This document shows, piece by piece, positions 1 to 6,998 of a stretch of DNA of 7,380 nt. The translations under genes were made by a program, and so were the position numbers. Position 1 is the stretch's first letter. The number at the start of each line of letters is the position of its first letter. The DNA is from Pseudomonadales bacterium (GTDB lineage Bacteria > Pseudomonadota > Gammaproteobacteria > Pseudomonadales > Azotimanducaceae). The notes below the pieces were generated by a model. The model worked only from the letters and a program-made list of their open reading frames with translations. It was not told where the DNA came from and searched no databases. The stretch covers positions 1 through 7,380 of the forward strand of contig JAQWQN010000073.1 in NCBI GenBank assembly GCA_029244465.1. The letters run 5' to 3'.

Positions 1-1846
1 AGCCGTCCATATCGGTACCGCCGCCTCAGCTGACAGCTACTTAAGAGCCGATCGCATCATACAAGCGTGTCATGACACTGGCGCAGAGGCGATCCATCCT
101 GGCTACGGCTTTCTGTCAGAAAACGCAGATTTTTGCGAGTCGCTCGCATCCGAAGGTATCGCCTTTATTGGCCCTGGGGTAAAAGCGATTAACTCTATGG
201 GTGACAAAATCACTTCCAAGCGCATCGCCGAAGAAGCGGGTGTAAACACTATTCCGGGCTACACAGACGTCATTAGCAACGCTGACCACGCTGTTCAAAT
301 TTCTCAAGAGATCGGCTACCCGGTCATGCTCAAAGCAAGCGCCGGAGGCGGTGGCAAAGGAATGCGTGTCGTGCGTAATGACGACGAATGTCGGGATGGG
401 TTTGAGCGCGCCACTAACGAAGCGAAATCCAGCTTTGGCGATGACCGTGTCTTTGCCGAGAAATTCATCGAAGAACCGCGCCACATTGAGATTCAGGTAT
501 TGGCTGACAATCATGGCAACGCCATCTATCTCGGCGAGCGAGAATGTTCGATCCAGCGACGCCATCAAAAAGTCATCGAGGAAGCACCATCACCGTTTCT
601 TGATGAAGCCACACGAAAAGCAATGGGTGAACAAGCTGTCGCGCTAGCTCGCGCGGTCGACTACAGCTCTGCGGGTACGGTTGAATTCATCGTCGACGCC
701 GACAAAAATTTCTTCTTCTTAGAGATGAACACGCGCCTTCAGGTCGAGCATCCTGTGACCGAGTTCATCACCGGACAAGACCTTGTCGAGCACATGATCA
801 AAATCGCCTATGACGAAAAACTCATGCTGGCACAAGAAGACGTCAAACTCAGCGGCTGGTCTCTCGAGACGAGAGTTTACGCGGAAGATCCTTTTCGCAA
901 TTTCCTACCCTCAATCGGCAGACTGTCAAACTACGTTGCCCCAACCGAAACCGATACCGTTCGGGTTGATACAGGAATCGAAGAAGGCAGTGAAGTATCT
1001 ATTTTTTACGACCCAATGATCGCCAAGCTTGTGACCTATGGTCAGACACGCGACGAAGCCATAGAAAACATGGCGGGCGCATTGGATGCCTATTACATTC
1101 GCGGCGTTAACCACAATATCAGCTTCCTCAATGCGCTAATCATGCATCCTCGCTTTAAAGAAGGTCGCCTGACCACCAACTTCATCGCCGAAGAATATCC
1201 GGATGGTTTTCACGCCGAAGACGTACCACAATCAGACCCGCTGATCCCTGTCGTGGTCGCGGCAAGTATCCACTCGAAAAAACAAGCAAGGGCACGTGAG
1301 ATATCAGGGCAAACACGCCGTTTTGAGATTGAGACGAACAGTGCCTGGGTTGCTGTCGCCAACGACAGACAATATCCACTCACTATCAACGCTGCGGATC
1401 ACGGTTACGATGTCAATCACGAAGGTAGCCACTACAGCGTCCAGTTAGACTGGCAAATAGGGCAACCCATCGTCTCTGCAGTGGTCAATGGCCAAGCCGT
1501 GGCCGTACAAATTGATGCCAGCAAAGCGGGTTACCGCACGTTCCATCGTGGTGCCGAAACGCAGATGCAGATTATTTCCCTCCAAGCAGCAGCGCTTAGC
1601 AGGCACATGATTGCAAAAATCCCACCCGACCTGTCTAGATTTTTACTTTCGCCCATGCCGGGACTCTTGATTCGGATGTCAGCAAAGGTCGGCGAAGAAG
1701 TCAAAGCTGGTGAGGAATTAGCCGTCGTTGAGGCCATGAAAATGGAAAACAGCCTGCGCGCCGAAGAAGATGTCGTGATCGCAAAAGTCATGGCCCAAGA
1801 AGGCGACAGTCTGACTGTCGATCAGACTATTCTCGAGTTCGAATAG
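1..1846 (+). CDS. pccA: Propionyl-CoA carboxylase alpha subunit (biotin carboxylase + biotin carrier), 5' end missing
   Basis: This subunit carboxylates biotin with ATP and bicarbonate and carries it to the beta subunit, which makes (2S)-methylmalonyl-CoA in the cytoplasm. The frame is open from base 2, before the first in-frame ATG (197), and already encodes conserved biotin-carboxylase sequence (HPGYGFLSEN near visible residue 34). About 50 N-terminal residues are therefore outside the window, and ATG 197 is not the start. Seen in order: glycine-rich ATP loop GGGGKGMR (about residues 115-122), ERECSIQRRHQKVIEE (about 179-194), and catalytic EMNTRLQVEHPVTE (bases 722-763). A linker containing EISGQ and FHRGAE resembles the PCC-type BT region. 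A C-terminal biotinyl domain has EAMKMEN, with the biotinylated Lys codon at 1739-1741. About 614 residues are visible, matching a ~665-residue PccA. Methylcrotonyl- or acetyl-CoA carboxylase alpha are alternatives; the linker and the neighbouring mutase and epimerase genes favour propionyl-CoA. Confidence 0.93.
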   Translation, partial: AVHIGTAASADSYLRADRIIQACHDTGAEAIHPGYGFLSENADFCESLASEGIAFIGPGVKAINSMGDKITSKRIAEEAGVNTIPGYTDVISNADHAVQISQEIGYPVMLKASAGGGGKGMRVVRNDDECRDGFERATNEAKSSFGDDRVFAEKFIEEPRHIEIQVLADNHGNAIYLGERECSIQRRHQKVIEEAPSPFLDEATRKAMGEQAVALARAVDYSSAGTVEFIVDADKNFFFLEMNTRLQVEHPVTEFITGQDLVEHMIKIAYDEKLMLAQEDVKLSGWSLETRVYAEDPFRNFLPSIGRLSNYVAPTETDTVRVDTGIEEGSEVSIFYDPMIAKLVTYGQTRDEAIENMAGALDAYYIRGVNHNISFLNALIMHPRFKEGRLTTNFIAEEYPDGFHAEDVPQSDPLIPVVVAASIHSKKQARAREISGQTRRFEIETNSAWVAVANDRQYPLTINAADHGYDVNHEGSHYSVQLDWQIGQPIVSAVVNGQAVAVQIDASKAGYRTFHRGAETQMQIISLQAAALSRHMIAKIPPDLSRFLLSPMPGLLIRMSAKVGEEVKAGEELAVVEAMKMENSLRAEEDVVIAKVMAQEGDSLTVDQTILEFE

Positions 1847-3927
1847 TGCCCTCACGACTGCTTCTATGCGTGAGTATGAGCCTCCTGCTCGCAGCTCACG
1901 CAGAAGCAGTGGACGATCCCTTTTTGTGGCTAGAGGCGGTTGAGCAGGTTGATGTGAACCGGTGGGTCAACAGCCACAACCAGACCACCGCCAAGAAATA
2001 TACCCAGAACAAAAACTTCGACGCGCTTAGGCAGCACCTAGCAGATATCTACGACGCCGATGACCGCATCCCCTTCGCCAGCGTACATGGCAAGTATCGC
2101 TACAACTTTTGGCGAGACGGCGACAATCCCCGCGGTCTCCTCAGGCGCACATCTCTAACCGAATACCGTACAGCAGACCCCACTTGGGAGGTCATACTAG
2201 ACCTAGACGCGCTGGCCAAAGCCGAAGGGGAAAACTGGGTTTACAAGGGCATGACCGTCCTCACGAGGGGATACGATCGAACCCTGATCCGCCTGTCCAG
2301 GGGCGGGGCCGACGCGGTCACTGTGCGCGAATTCGATCTTCAGGAGAAGCAGTTCGTTGTTAACGGCTTCGTCGTAGACGAGGCTAAGACTCGAATCTCC
2401 TGGCTCGACCACGAAACCGTCCTGGTCGCCACGCATACCGGGCCTGGGACACTGACAGTATCTGGTTACCCTCGCCAACTACGCGAATGGCGTCGAGGCA
2501 CACGGCTATCGGATGCACCGATTGTATTCTCCGGTCAGACAAGTGACGTTTCCGTTAGCGCATTCACCGATCTTGAACCCAACCACGAAGTGGTCATGGC
2601 AGTCCGCGCCAGGACATTTTATGAGGCTGACTACTTCGTCCGGAACGACGATCAGTGGTTGCAGCTGGCACTGCCAAACCAGGTCCAACTCACGATTCAC
2701 CGCGGTCACTTGTTCGTCTCACCTAAAGAACCGTGGCGCAAAGCCGGGACCGTTTTTCCAGCCGGAAGTTTGATTCGCCTCGACCTGAGAGATTTCCTTG
2801 CCGGCGTTGGATCAGCCGAACTCATCTACGCGCCCAAACCGGGCAAGTCACTCGCGCAATTCGTTCCAACTCGCCATAATCTCATCATCAATGAGTTACA
2901 CAACGTTACCAATCGACTCTATTCGGCAGTTCGCAAAAACAAAGCCTGGCAGCTATCGCCATTATTAGGCAATGAAGCGCTGACACGAATTACGGTAAAA
3001 GCGATTCAACCGCATGCTAACGACCAGTTTGAGACACAAACCACCGGATTTTTGCAGCCGCTGGCTCTCGAAGGATGGGACTTCAGTGCCACGCAGCCGG
3101 CCAAAACTATGTTGTTCAGTAAAGCAATGCCGCAGACGTTTGACAGTAAGGGGCTCACGGTACAGCAACAGTGGGTAAAGTCTGCGGATGGCACCCGGCT
3201 ACCTTACTTCCAAATCGGAGCCCATGATGCCAAAGATAAAGCCACCATCCTGTACGGGTATGGTGGCTTTGAAATCCCCATAACGCCCTTTTATTCAACG
3301 ACGTTAGGAGCTGCTTGGCTCACACCGGGAAACGTGTACGTCGTCGCCAATATCCGCGGCGGTGGCGAGTTTGGGCCTTCGTGGCATCAGGCTGCTCTCC
3401 GCGAAAACCGCGTGCGCGCCTATGAGGATTTCATAGCTGTGGCGGAAGATTTGATTGCGAGAGGCGTAACCAGCACGAAAAAACTCGGAACGACCGGCGG
3501 TAGTAACGGCGGCCTCCTGGTTGGCAACATGTTAACGATGCGACCAGATCTTTTTGGTGCGGTGGTAGCACAAGCCCCCCTCCTCGACATGCGTCGATAT
3601 AGCAAACTGCTCGCTGGTGCCTCTTGGGTCGCAGAGTATGGCGACCCGGACCTCGGAGAGGACTGGGCATTTATGCAGACATTCTCTCCCTACCACAACG
3701 TATCGAAGAGCCAAGAATACCCGCCCGTTTTGATCACTTCTTCAACGCGAGACGATCGCGTCCATCCAGGTCATGCCCGCAAGATGGTCGCATTGATGCA
3801 ATCGCAAGGGCACCGAGTGTCCTATTACGAAAATACGGAAGGTGGGCATGCCGGCGCGGCCAACAATAAACAAACGGCCTACCGGAACGCATTAGTCTAT
3901 GAGTTCTTCCGACAACACTTAGACTAA
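1846..3927 (+). CDS. Secreted prolyl oligopeptidase family (S9A) serine peptidase
   Basis: Predicted post-proline endopeptidase acting on oligopeptides, probably in the periplasm. Residues 1-21 form a signal peptide: Arg4, a Leu-rich core, and AHA/AEA cleavage options after A19 or A21. The mature protein starts with DDPFLWLE, typical of the family. A beta-propeller region (roughly 60-400) precedes the alpha/beta-hydrolase domain (roughly 420-693). The catalytic triad is Ser553 (GGSNGG), Asp636 (DDRVHP) and His668 (GGHAG). Tyr472 (YGYGG) matches the oxyanion Tyr, and Trp594 and Arg638 match the proline-stacking Trp and substrate-binding Arg of porcine enzyme (S554/D641/H680, Y473, W595, R643). 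The 693-residue length is normal. GTG 1846 is chosen because it overlaps the pccA stop (TAGTG) and gives a basic n-region; starting at ATG 1876 would leave too short a signal. No strong Shine-Dalgarno is visible, so translational coupling to pccA is likely. The physiological substrate is unknown. Confidence 0.93.
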   Translation: MPSRLLLCVSMSLLLAAHAEAVDDPFLWLEAVEQVDVNRWVNSHNQTTAKKYTQNKNFDALRQHLADIYDADDRIPFASVHGKYRYNFWRDGDNPRGLLRRTSLTEYRTADPTWEVILDLDALAKAEGENWVYKGMTVLTRGYDRTLIRLSRGGADAVTVREFDLQEKQFVVNGFVVDEAKTRISWLDHETVLVATHTGPGTLTVSGYPRQLREWRRGTRLSDAPIVFSGQTSDVSVSAFTDLEPNHEVVMAVRARTFYEADYFVRNDDQWLQLALPNQVQLTIHRGHLFVSPKEPWRKAGTVFPAGSLIRLDLRDFLAGVGSAELIYAPKPGKSLAQFVPTRHNLIINELHNVTNRLYSAVRKNKAWQLSPLLGNEALTRITVKAIQPHANDQFETQTTGFLQPLALEGWDFSATQPAKTMLFSKAMPQTFDSKGLTVQQQWVKSADGTRLPYFQIGAHDAKDKATILYGYGGFEIPITPFYSTTLGAAWLTPGNVYVVANIRGGGEFGPSWHQAALRENRVRAYEDFIAVAEDLIARGVTSTKKLGTTGGSNGGLLVGNMLTMRPDLFGAVVAQAPLLDMRRYSKLLAGASWVAEYGDPDLGEDWAFMQTFSPYHNVSKSQEYPPVLITSSTRDDRVHPGHARKMVALMQSQGHRVSYYENTEGGHAGAANNKQTAYRNALVYEFFRQHLD

Positions 3928-4337
3928 GCGGCGCCAACCTCTTCAAGCTCGATCAACGTACCGGAAAAGTCCTTCGGATGAAGGAACACTACGGGTAACC
4001 CATGCGCACCCGTTTTGGGTTGTCCATCACCGAGTACACGAGCACCTTCGGATACCAGTTGCTCTATGGCCGCACCAATGTCTTGCACTTCATAACAAAT
4101 ATGGTGCATACCGCCACTTGGATTGTTACTTAAGAAATTCGCAACGGGAGAGTCCGCTCCCAACGGGTGCAGGAGTTCAATCTTGGTATTCGCAAGCTCA
4201 ACAAAGACGGTTGTTACCCCATGGTCTGGGAGGTCTTGCGCCTTAGTCACCGTTGCACCAAGCGTGTCCCGGTAGGTCGCCGAGGCACCGGCTAAATCTG
4301 GAACTACGATCGCGACGTGGTTTAGTCTGCCAATCAT
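3924..4337 (-). CDS. mce: Methylmalonyl-CoA epimerase (VOC/glyoxalase fold)
   Basis: Interconverts (2S)- and (2R)-methylmalonyl-CoA, linking the carboxylase product to the mutase substrate. The 137 residues are two VOC-type beta-alpha-beta-beta-beta modules and match the usual length of the family. Probable metal ligands are His7 (NHVAI), Glu54 (KIELLHPLG), His79 (GGMHHICYEV; His78 is adjacent) and Glu130 (GTLIELEE). These sit at the equivalent places in known epimerases, and the ELLHPLG and GGMHHIC segments are specific to this enzyme rather than to general glyoxalases. The ATG at 4337 has a good Shine-Dalgarno in front. It follows the mutase gene by 62 bases on the same strand with no visible terminator, so both are probably co-transcribed. 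Its TAG stop (3924-3926) overlaps the TAA of the convergent peptidase gene. Confidence 0.94.
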   Translation of the reverse strand: MIGRLNHVAIVVPDLAGASATYRDTLGATVTKAQDLPDHGVTTVFVELANTKIELLHPLGADSPVANFLSNNPSGGMHHICYEVQDIGAAIEQLVSEGARVLGDGQPKTGAHGLPVVFLHPKDFSGTLIELEEVGAA

Positions 4338-4344
4338 CTGTTTT

Positions 4345-4350
4345 TCCTTT
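4345..4350 (-). promoter_or_regulatory. Ribosome binding site of the epimerase gene
   Basis: On the minus strand the sequence AAAGGA lies seven bases before the ATG at 4337. It is the only clear signal in the 62-base mutase-epimerase spacer (4338-4399), and it supports the chosen start. No promoter or hairpin terminator was seen in this spacer, which fits a bicistronic message. Confidence 0.7.
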
Positions 4351-4399
4351 GTGTTATTCGTAGTCGGTACTTTTTCGGGTTCGCAATCTATTATCGCCG

Positions 4400-6538
4400 T
4401 TAGCGATTCCGACCCGGAATGAGTTGTAAAACTTTGCTTGCTGCATCAGGGATCTTCGAGCCAGGTCCAAAAATAGCATGTACACCCGCATCATAAAGCG
4501 CTTGATAATCTTGCTGGGGTATAACGCCACCGACGACGATCACTAGGTCGTCCAGTCCTTCTTGCTTAAGCAGTTCTATCATCTCTGGCACCAGGGATTT
4601 GTGACCCCCCGCAAGGGTGGATACACCGATGACATGCACACCCTCTGCTTTCGCTTGCTGGGCAGCCTCTTCTGGCGTCTGAAACAATGGCCCCATGGAA
4701 ATATCAAAACCAAAGTCGCCAAACGCATTGGATATCACCTTGGCTCCACGGTCGTGTCCATCTTGTCCCATCTTCACAACAAGCATGCTTGGCGCCTTAC
4801 CCTCAACATCAGTGAAAACTTTGACTTCATCACTCACCTTCGTGAACGCTGGATCATCTTCATAGCTTGAGGCGTACACCCCTGGGGTCATGCGCGCAAC
4901 GGGTTCATGGCGACCGTAGACTTTTTCCAATGCATAAGAAATCTCCCCCACGGATGCTCTTTGTCGTGAGGCTTCGATCGAGAGTGCTAACAAATTACCG
5001 GATCCTTCTGACGCGGCCTTTGTGATTGCATCCAGTGATGCATTGAGCGCGTCTTCGTCTCGTGATGCTCGGACCTCGGCAAGCCGACGTAATTGTGCAT
5101 CTCGGACCTTAGAGTTATCGACTGAAAGGACTTCCAGCTCGCCCTGCGCCGCCTCTGACTGGTATTTGTTGACGCCGACAATCACATCTTCACCGCGTTC
5201 AACCCGAGCTTGTCGTTGCGCCGCGGCTTCTTCAATCCTCTGCTTCGGCATGCCTGAGACAACAGCCTTGGTCATACCACCTAAGCCTTCAACCTCAGCA
5301 ATTAGCGTGCGCGCATGCTCAACGATCGAATTGGTCAGGCTCTCAACGTAGTAACTACCGCCAAGCGGGTCTACTGTGCGGGTTATCTGACTTTCTTCTG
5401 CAAGAATGATCTGTGTATTTCTTGCCACACGAGCGGAAAACGGCGTCGGTAGCGCAATCGCTTCATCAAGCGCGTTGGTATGGAGTGATTGCGTCCCACC
5501 CATAACTGCCGCCATCGCCTCAATGGTCGTCCGTACCACATTGTTGTAGGGATCTTGTTCTTGGAGCGAGACACCCGACGTCTGGCAATGTGTACGAAGC
5601 ATTAACGACGCGGGATTCTGTGGCTCAAATTGACGCATGAGTTCGTGCCACAAAATTCTTGCCGCTCGCAGCTTTGCAACTTCCATAAAGAAATTCATGC
5701 CGATACAGAAGAAGAAAGATAATCGTGGCGCGAACTTATCGATCTCTTGTCCGCCGGCAAGTGCTGAGCGCACATACTCTATGCCATCAGCAAGCGTAAA
5801 CGCCACTTCTTGAACCGCATTGGCACCGGCTTCTTGCATGTGATAGCCCGATATCGAAATCGAATTAAAACGCGGCATGTTGTGGGCTGTGTAACCGATG
5901 ATGTCGGCAACCACGCGCATGCTTGGCTCAGGCGGATAGATAAAGGTGTTGCGCACCATAAATTCTTTCAATATGTCATTTTGAATCGTGCCCGCGAGGT
6001 CCTTTTGTTGGACACCTTGCTCTTCTGCTGCAACCACATAGCCGGCAAGTACCGGCAAAACGGCACCATTCATCGTCATCGAAACAGACATCTCATCCAA
6101 CGGTATGCCATCAAAGAGAATTTTCATGTCCTCGACTGAATCTATCGCGACGCCTGCCATACCAACGTCACCGATGACACGAGGGTGGTCTGAGTCGAAG
6201 CCTCGGTGAGTCGCCAAATCAAAGGCGACCGACAATCCTTTTTGGCCAGCAGCAAGATTTTGGCGGTAAAACGCATTCGACTCCTCTGCGGTGGAGAAAC
6301 CGGCATATTGTCTGATCGTCCATGGACGATTGGTATACATCGTTGCACGCGGGCCACGCACAAAGGGCTCCAGACCGGGAAACGTAGACAGGTGGCTGAT
6401 CTGTTCGAGATCTTCCTCGGTGTAGAGCGGCTTAACCTCTATGCCTTCTGGGCTCGACCATGTGAGGTCATCGAGCGGTGTGCCACGCAACTCTTTTTCA
6501 GCAAGACCTTCCCACTGAGCTCGCGAGTCTTCAGACAT
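4400..6538 (-). CDS. scpA: Methylmalonyl-CoA mutase, single-chain B12-dependent form
   Basis: Adenosylcobalamin-dependent radical enzyme converting (2R)-methylmalonyl-CoA to succinyl-CoA in the cytoplasm; also named mutB/mcm/sbm. The 712 residues match E. coli ScpA (714), so it is probably a homodimer of full-length chains. The TIM-barrel substrate domain spans about residues 30-560 and the B12-binding domain about 583-712. Numbering runs 11 behind Propionibacterium shermanii MutB in the barrel: Tyr78 (=Y89), Arg76 (=R87), Arg196 (=R207), His233 (=H244). Tyr78 and Arg196 indicate methylmalonyl-CoA, because isobutyryl-CoA mutases have Phe and Gln there. The cobalamin motif is DGHDRG with axial His595, followed by STLAGGH and VVGGVIP. 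Oddity: Val323 replaces the Trp of the conserved TSGWSL segment. The ATG at 6538 has GGGGA upstream and the N-terminus aligns with the family. No meaB/argK chaperone gene is adjacent. Confidence 0.97.
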   Translation of the reverse strand: MSEDSRAQWEGLAEKELRGTPLDDLTWSSPEGIEVKPLYTEEDLEQISHLSTFPGLEPFVRGPRATMYTNRPWTIRQYAGFSTAEESNAFYRQNLAAGQKGLSVAFDLATHRGFDSDHPRVIGDVGMAGVAIDSVEDMKILFDGIPLDEMSVSMTMNGAVLPVLAGYVVAAEEQGVQQKDLAGTIQNDILKEFMVRNTFIYPPEPSMRVVADIIGYTAHNMPRFNSISISGYHMQEAGANAVQEVAFTLADGIEYVRSALAGGQEIDKFAPRLSFFFCIGMNFFMEVAKLRAARILWHELMRQFEPQNPASLMLRTHCQTSGVSLQEQDPYNNVVRTTIEAMAAVMGGTQSLHTNALDEAIALPTPFSARVARNTQIILAEESQITRTVDPLGGSYYVESLTNSIVEHARTLIAEVEGLGGMTKAVVSGMPKQRIEEAAAQRQARVERGEDVIVGVNKYQSEAAQGELEVLSVDNSKVRDAQLRRLAEVRASRDEDALNASLDAITKAASEGSGNLLALSIEASRQRASVGEISYALEKVYGRHEPVARMTPGVYASSYEDDPAFTKVSDEVKVFTDVEGKAPSMLVVKMGQDGHDRGAKVISNAFGDFGFDISMGPLFQTPEEAAQQAKAEGVHVIGVSTLAGGHKSLVPEMIELLKQEGLDDLVIVVGGVIPQQDYQALYDAGVHAIFGPGSKIPDAASKVLQLIPGRNR

Positions 6539-6542
6539 AATT

Positions 6543-6548
6543 ATCCCC
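6543..6548 (-). promoter_or_regulatory. Probable ribosome binding site of the mutase gene
   Basis: Minus-strand GGGGAT ends four bases before the ATG at 6538 (five bases after GGGGA). It is a modest Shine-Dalgarno match but the best near this start, and it agrees with the N-terminal alignment to known mutases. Confidence 0.5.
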
Positions 6549-6565
6549 GGAAAATGAAGCCAATC

Positions 6566-6571
6566 ATTGTA
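6566..6571 (-). promoter_or_regulatory. Candidate -10 element for the mutase-epimerase unit
   Basis: Minus-strand TACAAT matches five of six bases of the sigma-70 -10 consensus. It would start transcription near 6559, giving a leader of about 20 bases that contains the ribosome binding site. At a 17-base spacing the -35 position (6589-6594) reads GCGCGA, a very poor match, and there is no TG extension. A promoter needing an activator is therefore plausible. The call rests on the -10 box and position only. Confidence 0.4.
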
Positions 6572-6587
6572 CTAAATCTTGTCTGCA

Positions 6588-6605
6588 ATCGCGCGTCAGC
6601 GCGAT
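6588..6605. promoter_or_regulatory. 18-bp perfect dyad over the expected -35 region (putative operator)
   Basis: ATCGCGC and GCGCGAT form a perfect 7+7 inverted repeat around the spacer GTCA. It covers the position where the -35 box of the candidate mutase promoter should be. This size and placement suit a dimeric regulator such as a TetR, MarR or MerR family protein, but no regulator gene lies in the window and the binding protein is unknown. A transcribed hairpin is less likely because no U-run follows on either strand. Confidence 0.4.
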
Positions 6606-6619
6606 CAGAATTTATCAAA

Positions 6620-6630
6620 GGCGAATCGCC
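6620..6630. repeat. 11-bp palindrome GGCGA-A-TCGCC
   Basis: This is a perfect 5+5 inverted repeat with one central base. Its last C (6630) is also the first base of the neighbouring palindrome array. It lies between the -35 dyad and the tandem array, so it may be part of the same regulatory region. On its own it could be chance. Confidence 0.35.
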
Positions 6631-6692
6631 GTTCAACGTCATCCGTTCAACGTCATCCGTTCAACGTCACCCGTTAACGTCACTCGTTCAAC
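6630..6692. repeat. 14-bp tandem repeat array, each unit centred on palindrome CGTT(C)AACG
   Basis: The unit GTTCAACGTCATCC occurs at 6631-6644 and 6645-6658 (identical), at 6659-6672 (one change) and at 6673-6685 (one base shorter, diverged), with a partial fifth copy from 6686. Each junction makes the palindrome CGTTCAACG at 6630, 6644 and 6658. The fourth (6672-6679) is CGTTAACG: it has lost the central C yet stays a perfect palindrome. The spacers are TCATC, TCATC, TCACC and TCACT. The fifth site (CGTTCAACA) is broken. The array lies about 70-130 bases upstream of the candidate transcription start of the mutase, so it may be a multi-site operator. A neutral minisatellite is the alternative. 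Confidence 0.75.
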
Positions 6693-6998
6693 ACCTCGCG
6701 GCGCGCCGATATCGTTCCAGGCTGCCTGGTGCTGGGGATAGCGATACTGACACTGGTTCCGCACGCTCGAGACAACACTACGGTGGCAACTGTGCGCAGC
6801 GAAGACATGCTAAGAGAGAGAACAAAAAATGATTACGGCACCCTCGCCACCCTTGTCAGTACACAGGTGGCCTTACGGCACGCCCAACACTCAATCGAAG
6901 GCCAGCGGTCAAGGGTGTCACGCAACGCGCACTGTCCTCAGCTTTTTGTGCCGGGGCAAGTGACTTTAACGCTGCCGCAGACCCGCCTTACACAGCGC
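6693..6998. other. Non-coding remainder of the gap between the SDR and mutase genes
   Basis: I see no convincing gene in these ~300 bases on either strand. Small structures present are the palindrome CGGCGCGCCG (6699-6708), CGATATCG (6707-6714), a CCAGG/CCTGG hairpin with a three-base loop (6717-6729), a 9-bp direct repeat TTACGGCAC at 6833-6841 and 6873-6881, and between those copies an inverted repeat GCCACC/GGTGGC (6846-6851 and 6866-6871). A run of six A (6824-6829), read as U on the minus strand, is too far from that hairpin for a standard terminator. The gap may hold the SDR transcript's end, a small RNA or decayed sequence; none can be shown. Confidence 0.5.

Noticed and set aside
197..199. 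ATG 197 as the start of the carboxylase gene
   Set aside because: The frame upstream to base 2 encodes conserved biotin carboxylase residues, so this Met is internal.
1846..1905. Lipoprotein signal in the peptidase (Cys8 after LLL)
   Set aside because: The residues before Cys do not form a lipobox, and Cys8 lies at the start of the hydrophobic core rather than after it. AHA/AEA cleavage sites fit an ordinary signal peptide.
6630..6692. CRISPR array
   Set aside because: Repeats of about 9 bases with 5-base near-identical spacers are far too short, and no cas genes are present.
6206..6832. Long + strand open frame of 208 codons over the mutase 5' end and the gap
   Set aside because: It is antisense to well-conserved mutase sequence, then runs through the tandem repeats. 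The product has no recognisable domain and a Ser/Arg-rich composition typical of a shadow frame.
6846..6871. Intrinsic terminator for the SDR gene
   Set aside because: The stem is only six base pairs with a 14-base loop, and the U-run starts 16 bases after it. It is also about 130 bases beyond the stop codon.
6829..6963. Small + strand frame of 44 codons starting MITAPSPPL, preceded by a purine-rich AGAGAG stretch
   Set aside because: Composition looks random, there is no hydrophobic or known small-protein pattern, and the purine stretch is poorly placed as a Shine-Dalgarno. It is not worth calling without conservation.
6967..6998. CGCTG/CAGCG hairpin right after the SDR stop as a terminator
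   Set aside because: Only a 5-bp stem with an 18-base loop and no U-run.
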